Source of the DNA: Allobosea sp. BK604
Lineage (GTDB): Bacteria > Pseudomonadota > Alphaproteobacteria > Rhizobiales > Beijerinckiaceae
NCBI RefSeq assembly: GCF_004341515.1
Contig: NZ_SLZF01000004.1
Location: forward strand, 558,001-622,000
DNA: 64,000 nucleotides
Reading direction: 5' to 3'
The notes beneath the pieces were generated by a model, which saw only the letters and a list, made by a program, of their open reading frames with translations, was not told the DNA's origin and made no database searches. A program made the translations under genes and the position numbers. Below are positions 8,545 through 17,898 of the stretch, piece by piece (positions within the stretch are counted from its first letter, which is position 1; each line of letters begins with the position of its first letter).

Positions 8545-9753
8545 TCAGGCCTCTTTCAGGGCTTCGTGCATCTGGGCGACGAGCGCCTCGGCGAATGCGG
8601 GATCGTTGATGGCGTGGGGCAGGCGCAGCAGCTTGCGGCGCGGTCCGGTTTTCAGCGTGCGCTCGAGCGCGTCGAACAAGACGGCGTCCGCCGCGGGATC
8701 GTGAAAGGCCTGGCCGGGCATATCGAGCAGGGAGACGCCGCCTTCGGGTATCAGGAAACGCACCGGACCGTTGCAGCGGTTGAGCCGCTCGGCCAGCCAG
8801 GTGCCCATCCGGGCATTCTCCTCCGGCGTGGTGCGCATCAGCGTCACCTGCGGGTTGTGGCGGTAGAACAGCCTGCCCTCGTAGCGCGCCGGCACGGTCT
8901 CGGGTGGGCCGAAATTGACCATGTCGAGCGCCCCACAGCTGCCGACATAGGGCACGCCGGTGCGGGCGAAGGCGCCGAGCCTGTCCTCGGTGCAGGGGAA
9001 GATGCCGCCCATCAGCAGGTCGCAGAGCTCGGTCGTGGTCGCGTCGATCGCCGCATGGATCAGGCCGGAATCGACCAGCTTTTCCAGCGATTGCCCGCCC
9101 GTGCCGGTGGCATGGAAGACGAAGCACTCGAATTCACCGGACAACCTCTCCACCACCTGGTTCACGCAGGGCGTGGTGACGCCGAACATGGTGAGGCCGA
9201 TCGGGGGCTTGTCCTCGGCCCCGGGAGCGATCGTCGCGGCGCCTTTCACCATGCCCGCGACGGCATGCGCGGCATTGGCGATGACGAGCCGCGAGATCCG
9301 GTTCAGCCCGGCGATATCGGTGACCGAATACATCATCGCGATATCGGTCGGCCCGACATAGCCGGCGACATTGCCCGAGGCGATGGTCGAGACCAGGACC
9401 TTGGGCACGCCGACCGGCAGCGCCCGCATGGCCGGCGCGACCAAGGCCGTGCCCCCCGAGCCGCCGAGCCCGAGCACGCCGGCGACATCGTCACGCTCCG
9501 GCAGGAACCGGGCGAAGGCCTCGGTCATGGCAGCGACGGCAGTGCCGCGATCGCCGGTGAAGACGGCCTTGGCGCCCTCGGGGTGATGGGCCGCCACCTC
9601 TGCCGCGGGGATATCGGCGACGTGGCCGTGCGACTGCGTCGAGAGATCGACGAGGATCGCCTCCTCGCCCATGGCCCGGATCGCGTCGCGGGCATAGGCG
9701 AGTTCGGCATGTTTGGTGTCGAGGGTACCCGCGATGTAGATGCGCCCAGCCAT
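8545..9753 (-). CDS. Tm-1-like (UPF0261) ATP-binding domain protein
   Basis: A 402-residue protein of the UPF0261/Tm-1 N-terminal-domain family. It begins with the typical [10 protein letters not shown], has a glycine-rich loop ([15 protein letters not shown]) and the block [18 protein letters not shown], which is strongly conserved in the family; the C-terminal part contains FGVTTPCV and [10 protein letters not shown]. In tomato, Tm-1 uses this domain to bind ATP and a viral replicase; the bacterial role is unknown. The open frame runs further upstream to 9972, but that part is antisense-like Arg/Ser-rich sequence overlapping the ThuA gene, so I use the ATG at 9753, 10 bases after the ThuA stop. 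Confidence 0.9.
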   Translation of the reverse strand: MAGRIYIAGTLDTKHAELAYARDAIRAMGEEAILVDLSTQSHGHVADIPAAEVAAHHPEGAKAVFTGDRGTAVAAMTEAFARFLPERDDVAGVLGLGGSGGTALVAPAMRALPVGVPKVLVSTIASGNVAGYVGPTDIAMMYSVTDIAGLNRISRLVIANAAHAVAGMVKGAATIAPGAEDKPPIGLTMFGVTTPCVNQVVERLSGEFECFVFHATGTGGQSLEKLVDSGLIHAAIDATTTELCDLLMGGIFPCTEDRLGAFARTGVPYVGSCGALDMVNFGPPETVPARYEGRLFYRHNPQVTLMRTTPEENARMGTWLAERLNRCNGPVRFLIPEGGVSLLDMPGQAFHDPAADAVLFDALERTLKTGPRRKLLRLPHAINDPAFAEALVAQMHEALKEA

Positions 9754-9763
9754 CGCCCTGCCC

Positions 9764-10486
9764 TCAGATCGGCTCGAGCGGCGGCATGATGCGCCGGTTC
9801 TGGAAGGGCTCGGCCTCCAGCACGACGGGCGCCGCCCAGCGCACGGCATTGGCGATGACCTTGCGGATCGTCGCATCGTGATAGGTCGGGAAGGTCTCGT
9901 GGCCGGGACGGAAATAGAAGATCCTCCCGCGCCCGCGCCGATAACCGCAGCCGCTGCGGAAGGCCTCGCCACCCTTGAACCAGCTCAGGAAGACGAGCTC
10001 GTCCGGCGGCGGCACCTCGAAAGGCTCGCCATACATCTCCTCGCGCTCCAGCTCGAAGAAGGGCGGGATGCCGGCGGCGACCGGATGCGCCGGATCGACC
10101 ACCCAGAGCCGCTCGAGTTCGCCCTCGGCGCGCCAGCGCAAGGTGCAGGGCGTGCCCATCAGCCGCTTGAACACCTTCGAGAAATGCCCGGAATGCAGCA
10201 CGACGAGGCCCATCCCGGCATTGACCCGCTCGCAGACCGCAGCCGCGAGCGCATCCGAGACCTCGTCATGATGACGGTGTCCCCACCAGACCAGCACGTC
10301 GGTCTCGGCCAGGCGTTTCGCCGAAAGTCCCTGCTCCGGCTCGTCCAGCGTCGCCGTCGTCACGCCCGCGATGCCGTTCTCGCTGAGGCCGGCCGCGATC
10401 GCGCCATGGATGCCGTCCGGATAGATGCCGGAGACGACCGGATTCGACTTCTCGTGGCGGAACTCGTTCCACACCGTCACGCGCAT
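9764..10486 (-). CDS. ThuA domain-containing protein (trehalose-utilisation family)
   Basis: A 240-residue protein of the ThuA family, a glutamine-amidotransferase-like fold. Visible blocks are [10 protein letters not shown] at the N-terminus, [28 protein letters not shown] and [14 protein letters not shown] near the C-terminus. In rhizobia ThuA works with ThuB and an ABC transporter in trehalose, maltitol and sucrose catabolism through 3-keto sugars; a ThuB-like oxidoreductase could be the Gfo/Idh/MocA protein at 4228. It follows the permease gene after 31 bases and precedes the Tm-1-like gene in one operon. The substrate here is unproven. Confidence 0.9.
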   Translation of the reverse strand: MRVTVWNEFRHEKSNPVVSGIYPDGIHGAIAAGLSENGIAGVTTATLDEPEQGLSAKRLAETDVLVWWGHRHHDEVSDALAAAVCERVNAGMGLVVLHSGHFSKVFKRLMGTPCTLRWRAEGELERLWVVDPAHPVAAGIPPFFELEREEMYGEPFEVPPPDELVFLSWFKGGEAFRSGCGYRRGRGRIFYFRPGHETFPTYHDATIRKVIANAVRWAAPVVLEAEPFQNRRIMPPLEPI

Positions 10487-10517
10487 GGCGCAGGCCTCCG
10501 CAAGGCAGGTTTCGGGG

Positions 10518-11366
10518 TCATTTCAGCGCTCCCGCCGTCAGGCCGGAGACGATCCGGCGCTGCATGGCGAGGAAGATCGCCAGGATCGGCAGCACGAAGA
10601 TCGAGGAGAAGGCCATGACCCGGTGCCAGTCGGCATATTCGGCGCCGACGAAGCTGTAGATGCCGACCGTCGCCGGCTGCAGCTCCTGCTGGCTGAGCAG
10701 GGTCAGGCCGTAGACGAACTGGCCATAGGCCTGGACGAAGCAGAGCGTGCCGACCACGATCAGCGGCACCCGCATCAGCGGCAGCACCACCAGCCGGAAG
10801 GTCTGCAGACGCGTGCAGCCATCGACGAAGGAAGCTTCCTCCAGCTCGAACGGCACCTGCCGGAACATCGGCCGCAGGATCACCAGCGCGAAGGCGAGCG
10901 TCTTCGAGGTCGTCGCCAGGATGACCGCGGCGAAGGTGTTGAGCAGGTCGAGCGAGCGGAAGATGATGAACATCGGCGTCGCCAGGAGCGCCTCCGGGAA
11001 AACCTGGAGCAGCAGCACGATGACGATGGCGAAATCGACGAGCCGATTGCGGAGCCTGCTCATCGCATAGGCGCCCATCGAACCGAGCAGCAGGGTCAGC
11101 ACCGTGACGGGGATGGCGATGGTCAGGCTGTTGCGCAGGTAGCGCAGCACGTTCTCGCGGACGAAGACATATTCGAAGGCGGCAAGCGAGGGCGCCCGCG
11201 GCACGAAGCTCGGCGGATTGGCGAAGATCTCGGCGGAATCCTTCAGGCCCGAGATCAGCATCCAGTAGATCGGGAACAGATAGGCCCCGACGCCGAGGAT
11301 GGCGATAACCGTGACCGGCCAGCCGCCGAGCGGCAGTGCGTCGAGGCGGCGCAGCTTCGCGCTCAT
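10518..11366 (-). CDS. Carbohydrate ABC transporter permease (MalG type)
   Basis: A 282-residue inner-membrane permease with about six spans; its EAA loop is at [13 protein letters not shown]...F...VLPL. The ATG at 11366 overlaps the stop of the upstream permease (ATGA), which fixes the start; the open frame continues 5' but only inside the neighbouring gene in another frame. It forms the transporter with the permease at 11363-12250 and the binding protein at 12323-13552. No ATP-binding subunit is in this operon. Confidence 0.92.
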   Translation of the reverse strand: MSAKLRRLDALPLGGWPVTVIAILGVGAYLFPIYWMLISGLKDSAEIFANPPSFVPRAPSLAAFEYVFVRENVLRYLRNSLTIAIPVTVLTLLLGSMGAYAMSRLRNRLVDFAIVIVLLLQVFPEALLATPMFIIFRSLDLLNTFAAVILATTSKTLAFALVILRPMFRQVPFELEEASFVDGCTRLQTFRLVVLPLMRVPLIVVGTLCFVQAYGQFVYGLTLLSQQELQPATVGIYSFVGAEYADWHRVMAFSSIFVLPILAIFLAMQRRIVSGLTAGALK

Positions 11367-12250
11367 ATCGCCGGCTCCTCGTGCTTGAGCGTGCGCACAT
11401 AGAGCAGCGCCACGCCGAAGACGATCAGGAAGGCGAAGGAGCCCATCGCCGAGCCGACGCCAAAGTCGAACTGCTTGAACGAGAACTGGTAGGAGAGCAG
11501 CGGCAACACGTTGGAGGCGTCGAGCGGCCCGCCCTGCGTCATCGCGAAGATCAGGTCGAAGGCCCGCATCGTGTAGATCGTCACCAGGCAGGCGACGGCG
11601 AGCAGCGCGGGCCTCAGGGCCGGCAAGGTGATGTACCAGAAGCGCGCCGCGCTGCCGGCGCCATCGAGCGAGGCGGCCTCGTAATGCTCCTTGGGGATCG
11701 CGGTCAGCGCTGCGGCGATCAGGATCATGCTGAAGGGCATGCCGAACCAGATATTGGCGAGCGTTACCGAGGTCAGCGCCACCGACGGGTCCGAGAGCCA
11801 GTGGATCGGCGAGCCGGTGAGATGCAGCGCCTGCAGCACGTAGTTGGCGACGCCATACTCGGTGGCGAAGATCCATTTCCAGAGAGCGCCGACGACGAGA
11901 GCCGGCAGCATCCAGGAGCAGAGCAGAAGCCCGCGCATGAAGCCCGCTCCTGGAAAGTCTTGCGCGAAGAAAAGCGCGACCGCGAGGCCGATGCCGACCT
12001 GCGCCACGACGTTGCAGCCGACGAAGACGAGCGTGTTGACCAGCACCTTCTGGAAGGATTCGTCGGCCAGCACCGTGCGGTAATTGTCGAGCCCGACGAA
12101 GGGCCGGATGAACTCGGTGATATTGCCGAGATTCACCTCCTGCACGCTCATCATCAGGTTGTAGGCGATCGGGAAGCCGACGAAGCCGATGAGATAGAGG
12201 ATCGGCAGCGCCAGGAAGACATAGAGCAGCGCTGAGGGAGATCCCGGCAT
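11363..12250 (-). CDS. Carbohydrate ABC transporter permease (MalF type)
   Basis: A 295-residue inner-membrane permease. The first membrane helix is at residues ~7-30, a long periplasmic loop follows, and the EAA loop (HYEAASLDGAG...F...TLPAL) lies in the C-terminal half. MTQGGPLDAS near the end is typical of MalF/UgpA-type subunits, and the first permease of the window carries a related TQGGP block. The gene is 72 bases downstream of the binding-protein gene and overlaps the next permease by four bases. The substrate class is probably a mono- or disaccharide, judged from family and neighbours only. Confidence 0.92.
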   Translation of the reverse strand: MPGSPSALLYVFLALPILYLIGFVGFPIAYNLMMSVQEVNLGNITEFIRPFVGLDNYRTVLADESFQKVLVNTLVFVGCNVVAQVGIGLAVALFFAQDFPGAGFMRGLLLCSWMLPALVVGALWKWIFATEYGVANYVLQALHLTGSPIHWLSDPSVALTSVTLANIWFGMPFSMILIAAALTAIPKEHYEAASLDGAGSAARFWYITLPALRPALLAVACLVTIYTMRAFDLIFAMTQGGPLDASNVLPLLSYQFSFKQFDFGVGSAMGSFAFLIVFGVALLYVRTLKHEEPAI

Positions 12251-12322
12251 ATCCTGTTTTGCTCCGAACTCGGCTTCAGGCAGGCGGGAGCGGCCGACGG
12301 GCCACTCCCGTTTTGCGTCAGA

Positions 12323-13552
12323 TCACAGCGGCGTCTTGGCCAGGATCGGCTTGATCTTGCGTGCGGCGTCGGCGAGCGCGGTATTGGCGGGCTTGGTGCC
12401 GGTGATCGCCTCCTGCATCGCGATCTGGATCGCGCGCGAGATTTCCGGCCATTGCGGGTGCGGCCCGCGCGCCCGGGCGCTCTCGAGCTGCTTGCGGTAG
12501 ATGCCGTAGGCCTGCGGCCAGAGCGGATCGGTGACCGTGACGTCGGTGCGCGGCGCCAGACGGCCGGTCTTCCAGCCCTCGTTCAGGATCTTAGGGTCCG
12601 ACATGAACTCGATGAAGCGGAAGGCGCCATCGGCGTTCTTGGCACCCTTCGGCACGACCCAGTCATAGCCCCCCAGCGACGAGGCGGCGATGTCCTTGCC
12701 GGCCTTGACCGGCAGCAGCGCCAGGCGCCACTCGAACTTCGCCTCCTTCTGCAGGCGCGGCAGCTCCCAGGGGCCGCACATCACCATGGCGGCATTGCCG
12801 GCCATGAAGGTGTTGGTGACCTCGTACTGGCGCTGGTTGATGACGTCGCGCGAGGCGATGCCGTCCTTGACCATGTCGGCCCAGAAGGTCAGCGCCTCCG
12901 TCGCCTCCGGCGCGTCGAGCTTGTCGATGGCGCCGCCGGCCTGATGCAGGAAGGGCAGGAACTGGAAGACGCCTTCTTCGGCCTGCACGGCGCTGAAGCC
13001 GAAGCCATAGACGTTCTTGGCAGGATCCTTCAGCGCCTTGGCGGCGTCGAGCAGCTCAGTCCAGGTCTTCGGCGGCTTGTCGGGATCGAGCCCCTTCGCC
13101 TTGAACATGTCGGCATTGTAGCAGAGCGCCAGCGTGTTCGCGTCGCGCGGCACGGCGAAGATGCGCTGCTTCCAGAGGCCCGAGGCCCAGGGCCCCTTGA
13201 AATAGACGTCCGGCTTGATCGTCGTCGACTTCGAAATGCGATCGGTCAGGTCGGTCAGGGTGCCCTGCGCCGAGAAGCTCGCCACGACGGGATTGTCGAG
13301 CGTGACGAGGTCGGGCACCGAGCCCGAGGCGATCGCCTTGATCAGCTCGGAATCCATTTGCGGCCCGGGCACGATGCGCGGGTCGATGCGATATTCGCTC
13401 TGCGACTCGTTGAAGGCCTTGATGCCGCCATAGATCATGTCGGTCTCAAGGGTGAACGGGTGCCAGAGACTGATCGTCTTCGGCTGCGCCAGGACCGGGC
13501 CGGCCAGAGCGCATAAGGCAGCGACAACAAGAATCCGCGATCTTTTCAGCAC
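12323..13552 (-). CDS. Sugar ABC transporter substrate-binding protein
   Basis: A 409-residue periplasmic binding protein of the extracellular solute-binding family 1 type. A Sec signal peptide is clear (KR start, hydrophobic core, cleavage after VLAQ near residue 23). The mature part opens with TISLWHPF and has the family pattern GGYDWVVPKGAKN in the last third. I use the GTG at 13552 because GGGAGG lies five bases upstream; the longer frame to 13624 has no such signal. It is the first gene of a minus-strand operon that also encodes two permeases, ThuA, Tm-1-like, PEP-hydrolase-like and SRPBCC proteins. Confidence 0.92.
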   Translation of the reverse strand: MLKRSRILVVAALCALAGPVLAQPKTISLWHPFTLETDMIYGGIKAFNESQSEYRIDPRIVPGPQMDSELIKAIASGSVPDLVTLDNPVVASFSAQGTLTDLTDRISKSTTIKPDVYFKGPWASGLWKQRIFAVPRDANTLALCYNADMFKAKGLDPDKPPKTWTELLDAAKALKDPAKNVYGFGFSAVQAEEGVFQFLPFLHQAGGAIDKLDAPEATEALTFWADMVKDGIASRDVINQRQYEVTNTFMAGNAAMVMCGPWELPRLQKEAKFEWRLALLPVKAGKDIAASSLGGYDWVVPKGAKNADGAFRFIEFMSDPKILNEGWKTGRLAPRTDVTVTDPLWPQAYGIYRKQLESARARGPHPQWPEISRAIQIAMQEAITGTKPANTALADAARKIKPILAKTPL

Positions 13553-13676
13553 GGCGACCTCCCTGATGAGCAATTCTGACGATGCTCGTTGCGGGAGTTG
13601 GCCGGGTGCGAAGCGCGGAGGCAATCGCCTTTGGGGCAGCGATGGGTAAAACTGGGCAAGACGCCCAGCTCGCCGC

Positions 13677-14552
13677 TCAGCGAACGAAGCTGATCGGGTA
13701 GCTGGTCTCGGGATGGCGCATCACGCCGATCGGGATGCCGTAGATGGCCTGGAGCTGCGCCGGCGTCATGATCTCCTCCGGCGCGCCGCGTGCGATCAGC
13801 TTGCCGGAATGCAGCGCCAGGATCTCGTCGCAGAAGCGCGCGGCCATGTTGACGTCATGCAGCACGACGACGACGCCGAGCCCACGCTCGGACGCGAGCC
13901 GATGCACCAGCGCAAGCACCTCGACCTGATGCGCGACGTCGAGCGCCGAGATCGGCTCGTCGAGCAGCAGGCATTCGGCATCCTGCGCCACCAGCATTGC
14001 GAGCCAGGCGCGCTGGCGCTCGCCGCCCGACAGCGTATCGACCAGGCGGTCGGCGAAAGGCTCGATATCGGTCAGCGCCATCGCCTCGGCGACCTTGTCG
14101 CGGTCGGTATGACCGAAACGGCCGAGCGCGCCGTGCCAAGGATAGCGGCCGAGCGCGACCAGTTCCCTGACCAGCATGCCCTGGGCCGGCGGCGTGTGCT
14201 GCGGCAAATAGGCGACCTTGCGGGCGAAGGGGCGATCGCCCCATTCCCTCAGCGCCTTGCCCTCGAAGCGGATCGTGCCGGAGGAGGCCGGTTGCTGGCG
14301 TGCAAGCAGCTTGATCAGGGTCGACTTGCCCGAGCCGTTATGGCCGATCAGGCCGACCACCTTGCGCGCCGGCAGGTCGAGCGTCAGCGGCTCCAGCAGG
14401 ACGCGGCCGGGTATCGAGAAGCTGACGGCCTCGAGCGCGAAAAGCGGCGCTTCAGACGATGCTGAGGGGATGCGGATATCCGAGGCGAGTGGCGGGAGAG
14501 ACAAGTACCGACCCCTGACTGCTGGTGATGACGCCGAGACGGGAACCGTCAC
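13677..14552 (-). CDS. FecE/FhuC-type ABC transporter ATP-binding protein (orphan)
   Basis: A protein of up to 291 residues with a complete ABC ATPase domain: Walker A GHNGSGKST (70-78), signature LSGGERQR, Walker B ECLLLDEP and the switch histidine in VVVLHDVN. The segment YLPQHTPPAQGMLVRELVALGRYPW is characteristic of siderophore/heme/B12 ATPases (FecE, FhuC, BtuD). No permease or binding-protein partner is beside it, so it is an orphan here. The first ~35 residues look unstructured; the listed GTG start is uncertain and a TTG at about codon 17 is a reasonable alternative. Its location between a sugar operon and a housekeeping operon suggests a separate transcript. Confidence 0.82.
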   Translation of the reverse strand: MTVPVSASSPAVRGRYLSLPPLASDIRIPSASSEAPLFALEAVSFSIPGRVLLEPLTLDLPARKVVGLIGHNGSGKSTLIKLLARQQPASSGTIRFEGKALREWGDRPFARKVAYLPQHTPPAQGMLVRELVALGRYPWHGALGRFGHTDRDKVAEAMALTDIEPFADRLVDTLSGGERQRAWLAMLVAQDAECLLLDEPISALDVAHQVEVLALVHRLASERGLGVVVVLHDVNMAARFCDEILALHSGKLIARGAPEEIMTPAQLQAIYGIPIGVMRHPETSYPISFVR

Positions 14553-14640
14553 GGTGGCGGACGCGGATGAGACGCATCCTCATAGACTAAGACGCATGAC
14601 GGCTGAATTCCCTTACCGGCCGTAGCCTTCGCGCGATGCG

Positions 14641-15444
14641 CTAGCCGTCGACCGTGATACCCATGCCGTCATAGGCAACTTCAATTCCGGGCGACAACCT
14701 GCTGGACAAGCTGGCATAATCCAGATCGATATGCAGGTTGGTAAGGACTGCCCGCCTCGGCTTGAACTCGGCGATCGCTTCCAGAGCCTCGGCAAGATTG
14801 AAATGGCTCGGATGCGGCGACTCGCGCAGGCAGTCGAGGATCAGCACGTCGAGGTCGGCCAGCGACGCCCTGGCTTCCGGCGGGATCTGGCTGACATCGG
14901 GAACATAGGCGAGATCGGCGAAACGGAAACCGAGCGCCCGATAGCCCGGCCCATGCTCCAGCGCGAACGGTTCGGCGACGATCGCCCCGCCAGAGCCGTC
15001 GATCTTCAGCGGCCGGTCGAGGTCCAGCGGCTTCATGTCCAGGATCGGCGGATAGAGGCTGCCGGGCGGCGTCTCGAAAATATACCCGAAGCGGGTCATC
15101 AAGGTCGCGCCGGTTATCTCGTCGGCATAGACAGGGATGCGCTTGCGCATATGCAGCACCAGCGCGCGCATGTCGTCGATGCCATGGGTATGGTCGGCAT
15201 GATCATGGGTGAAGAGCACGGCATCGAGATGCATGATCCCGGCGTCGATCAACTGCTCGCGCAGGTCCGGCGTCGTGTCGACGATCAGGCTGGTCTTGCC
15301 CTCCGCGCTTTCCCGTTCGACGAGGATGGAGCAGCGACGCCGGCGATTCCTAGGGTTCTTGGGGTCACAGGCGCCCCAGCCCGAGCCGGGACGCGGCACG
15401 CCGCCGGAGGAACCGCAGCCCAGGATCGTGACCGTCAGCGCCAT
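14641..15444 (-). CDS. MBL-fold metal-dependent hydrolase (PhnP-like)
   Basis: A 267-residue metallo-beta-lactamase-fold protein. It begins with TILGCGSSGGVPRPG, has the metal-binding motif FTHDHADHTHG, and ends with the TNLHIDLDY segment typical of PhnP/RNase Z-like phosphodiesterases. The CDPKNPRNRRRRCS stretch holds cysteines seen in this subfamily. It is the last gene of the rlpA-dacC-tmk-holB-metG-tatD operon, 12 bases after tatD, an order conserved in alphaproteobacteria. Its substrate is not defined, though PhnP-like proteins hydrolyse cyclic phosphodiesters. Confidence 0.9.
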   Translation of the reverse strand: MALTVTILGCGSSGGVPRPGSGWGACDPKNPRNRRRRCSILVERESAEGKTSLIVDTTPDLREQLIDAGIMHLDAVLFTHDHADHTHGIDDMRALVLHMRKRIPVYADEITGATLMTRFGYIFETPPGSLYPPILDMKPLDLDRPLKIDGSGGAIVAEPFALEHGPGYRALGFRFADLAYVPDVSQIPPEARASLADLDVLILDCLRESPHPSHFNLAEALEAIAEFKPRRAVLTNLHIDLDYASLSSRLSPGIEVAYDGMGITVDG

Positions 15445-15456
15445 AGCGAGCTTACG

Positions 15457-16257
15457 TCACGCGACCTGCGCCACCGGCGCCGCATGGTCCATCTTCCAAT
15501 AGCAGCGCCGCGCATTGGCCGTGGTGATCCGGGCCATCTCGTCCAGGCTCATGCCGCGGACCTCGGCCAGCACCTTCGCGGTCTCTACGACATAGGCCGG
15601 CTGGTTCTGCTTGCCGCGGAACGGCACCGGCGCCAGATAGGGCGCGTCGGTCTCGACCAGGAGACGGTCCAGCGGCACGTCGGCCGCAATCCGGCGCAGA
15701 TCCTCCGAGGTCTTGAAGGTCAGGATGCCGGAGAAGGAGACGTAGAGCCCAAGCTCGACGCCGATCCGGGCCAATTCGGGCCCGGCCGTGAAGCAATGCA
15801 GGATCGCGGGGAATGCGCCCTTCGCCATTTCCTCGCGCAGGATCGCGATCATGTCCTCGTCGGCCTGGCGCGCGTGGATGACGAGCGGTAGCTGCGTCAG
15901 CCGGGCGGCGGCGATATGGGTACGGAAGCCCTGGGCCTGCGCGTCGCGCGGGCTCTTGTCGTAGTGATAGTCGAGCCCGGCTTCGCCGATCGCGACGCAG
16001 CGCGGATGCTCCGAGAGCCGGGCGAGCTGCTCGGCCGTGACGTCGAGCTCCTCATGCGCGTTATGCGGATGCGTGCCGACCGAGCACCAGACCGACGGGA
16101 AGCGCTCGGCGAGTGCCTTATAGGCTTCGAAACGCGCGACACGGGTCGAGATCGTGACCATCCGACCGACGCCGGCGGCTTCGGCCCGCGCGATATAACC
16201 AGCGAGATCCTCGGCGAAATCGGGGAAGTCGAGATGGCAATGGGTATCGATCAGCAT
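15457..16257 (-). CDS. tatD: TatD family hydrolase
   Basis: A 266-residue metal-dependent deoxyribonuclease of the TatD family, an amidohydrolase-type TIM barrel. The N-terminal DTHCHLDF carries the HxH metal ligands; IGEAGLDYHYD, PLVIHAR (His ligand), LHCFTAG and ETDAPYLAP are the other family blocks. TatD proteins act as 3'-5' DNA exonucleases in repair and quality control. The start codon overlaps the metG stop by one base (TGATG), so it is translationally coupled to metG. Confidence 0.95.
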   Translation of the reverse strand: MLIDTHCHLDFPDFAEDLAGYIARAEAAGVGRMVTISTRVARFEAYKALAERFPSVWCSVGTHPHNAHEELDVTAEQLARLSEHPRCVAIGEAGLDYHYDKSPRDAQAQGFRTHIAAARLTQLPLVIHARQADEDMIAILREEMAKGAFPAILHCFTAGPELARIGVELGLYVSFSGILTFKTSEDLRRIAADVPLDRLLVETDAPYLAPVPFRGKQNQPAYVVETAKVLAEVRGMSLDEMARITTANARRCYWKMDHAAPVAQVA

Positions 16258-17816
16258 CAGGCGACCTGGCCGGCTTCCGGCTCGACATAACGTGGGAAGA
16301 TCGCGCTCGGCGCCGGCAAGGTGGTGCCGCCGACGAGCCGGCCGCTCTCGCCAAGGCTCGCGAAGACGCGCGCCTCCGGGCCGACGGCGAGCAGGTCGAG
16401 CAGCTTGCTTGCCGCCTCCGGGATCACCGGCAGCGTCAGGATCGCGACCTGCCGCAGCACCTCGGCCGTAACATAGAGCACCGTGTCGCGGCGCGCCGGA
16501 TCACTCTTGGTCAGCTTCCACGGCTCGTTGGCGGCGAAATAGCGGTTCGCCTCGGCGATGACGGCCCAGATCTCGGCAAGCACGACATGGAGGGCGAAAT
16601 CCTCCATCGCCGCGCGCGCCTTGGCGAGCGTGCCGTCGGCAAGCGCCAGCATGGCCTCGTCGCCCTCGGTCCGCGCACCGGGCTTGGGCACCCTGCCCTC
16701 GCAGTTCTTGGCGATCATCGAGAGCGAGCGCTGCGCCAGGTTGCCGAGATCATTGGCGAGATCGGCGTTGATCCGCCCGACGATCGCCTCGTGGCTGTAA
16801 TTGCCGTCCTGGCCGAAAGAGACCTCGCGCAGGAAGAAATAGCGCAGCTGGTCGACGCCATAGGCGGTCGCGAGATCGAAGGGATCGACGACATTGCCGA
16901 CCGATTTCGACATCTTCTCGCCCTTGGAGAGCAGGAAGCCATGGCCGAAGACGCGCTTGGGCGGCTCCAGCCCGGCCGACATCAGGAAGGCCGGCCAGTA
17001 GACCGAGTGGAATCGGATGATGTCCTTGCCGATGATGTGGACATCGGCCGGCCAATAGTGCCAGCGCGGATCGTTCTCGTTGGGGAAGCCGCAGCCGGTG
17101 ACATAGTTGTTCAGCGCGTCGACCCAGACATACATGACATGCTTGGGCGCGTCCGGGACAGGCAGGCCCCAGTCGAAGGTGGTGCGGCTGATCGAGAGAT
17201 CCTGCAGCCCGCCCTTGACGAAGCTGACCACCTCGTTGCGGCGCGTCTCCGGACCGATGAACTCCGGATGCTCCTCGTAGTGCTTCAGCAGCCGGTCCTG
17301 ATAGGCCGAGAGGCGGAAGAAGTAGCTCTCCTCCTCCGTCCACTCCACCGGCGTGCCCTGCCCGCCGATGCGGACGCCATCGGCGTTGAGATGGGTCTCA
17401 TCCTCGGCATAGAAGGCCTCGTCCCGCACCGAATACCAACCGGCATAGCGGTCGAGATAGATGTCGCCATTGGCCTCCATCCGGCGCCAGAGCTCGAGCG
17501 TCGAAGGCAAATGATCGGCATCAGTGGTGCGGATGAAGCGGTCATAGGCGCAGTTCAGCGCGTCCGCCATATCCTTGAAGCGCGGGGCGGTGCGGTCGAC
17601 CAGCTGGCGCGGCGTGACGCCCTCCTTGGCGGCGGCCTGGCTGATCTTCATCCCGTGCTCGTCGGTGCCGGTCTGGAAGAAGACGTCGTAGCCGTCGAGG
17701 CGCTTGAAGCGCGCGATCGCATCCGAGGCCACGACCTCATAGGCGTGGCCGATATGCGGCGCCCCGTTCGGGTAGGAAATCGCCGTGGTAATGTAGAATT
17801 TCGGGGCCGTGGCCAT
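16257..17816 (-). CDS. metG: Methionyl-tRNA synthetase
   Basis: A class I aminoacyl-tRNA synthetase (519 residues) that charges tRNA-Met in the cytoplasm. The HIGH motif (residues 21-24) and KMSKS (301-305) are both intact. The connective-peptide region reads [13 protein letters not shown] without CxxC knuckles, so this is the zinc-free subtype, and it lacks the C-terminal tRNA-binding domain of the longer E. coli form. I take the ATG at 17816; a TTG one codon upstream is also in frame. It is followed by tatD with a one-base overlap. Confidence 0.97.
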   Translation of the reverse strand: MATAPKFYITTAISYPNGAPHIGHAYEVVASDAIARFKRLDGYDVFFQTGTDEHGMKISQAAAKEGVTPRQLVDRTAPRFKDMADALNCAYDRFIRTTDADHLPSTLELWRRMEANGDIYLDRYAGWYSVRDEAFYAEDETHLNADGVRIGGQGTPVEWTEEESYFFRLSAYQDRLLKHYEEHPEFIGPETRRNEVVSFVKGGLQDLSISRTTFDWGLPVPDAPKHVMYVWVDALNNYVTGCGFPNENDPRWHYWPADVHIIGKDIIRFHSVYWPAFLMSAGLEPPKRVFGHGFLLSKGEKMSKSVGNVVDPFDLATAYGVDQLRYFFLREVSFGQDGNYSHEAIVGRINADLANDLGNLAQRSLSMIAKNCEGRVPKPGARTEGDEAMLALADGTLAKARAAMEDFALHVVLAEIWAVIAEANRYFAANEPWKLTKSDPARRDTVLYVTAEVLRQVAILTLPVIPEAASKLLDLLAVGPEARVFASLGESGRLVGGTTLPAPSAIFPRYVEPEAGQVA

Positions 17817-17898
17817 CAATTAATCCGCAAATTGTCTCGCTTCGACCATGGCCGGCCTGACCTGGATAGCCAGCCGGCACGATACAGGGTCCTCACGT

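Noticed and set aside
7801..9789. 662-codon plus-strand frame across the PEP-hydrolase and Tm-1-like genes
   Set aside because: Asp/His/Arg/Gly-rich low-complexity product; the minus-strand genes have strong family motifs and ribosome-binding sites.
13553..13676. Sigma-54 (-24/-12) promoter before the sugar operon
   Set aside because: A GG...GC pattern occurs but the spacing is not the required 10 bases; the adjacent AAA+ regulator also lacks GAFTGA.
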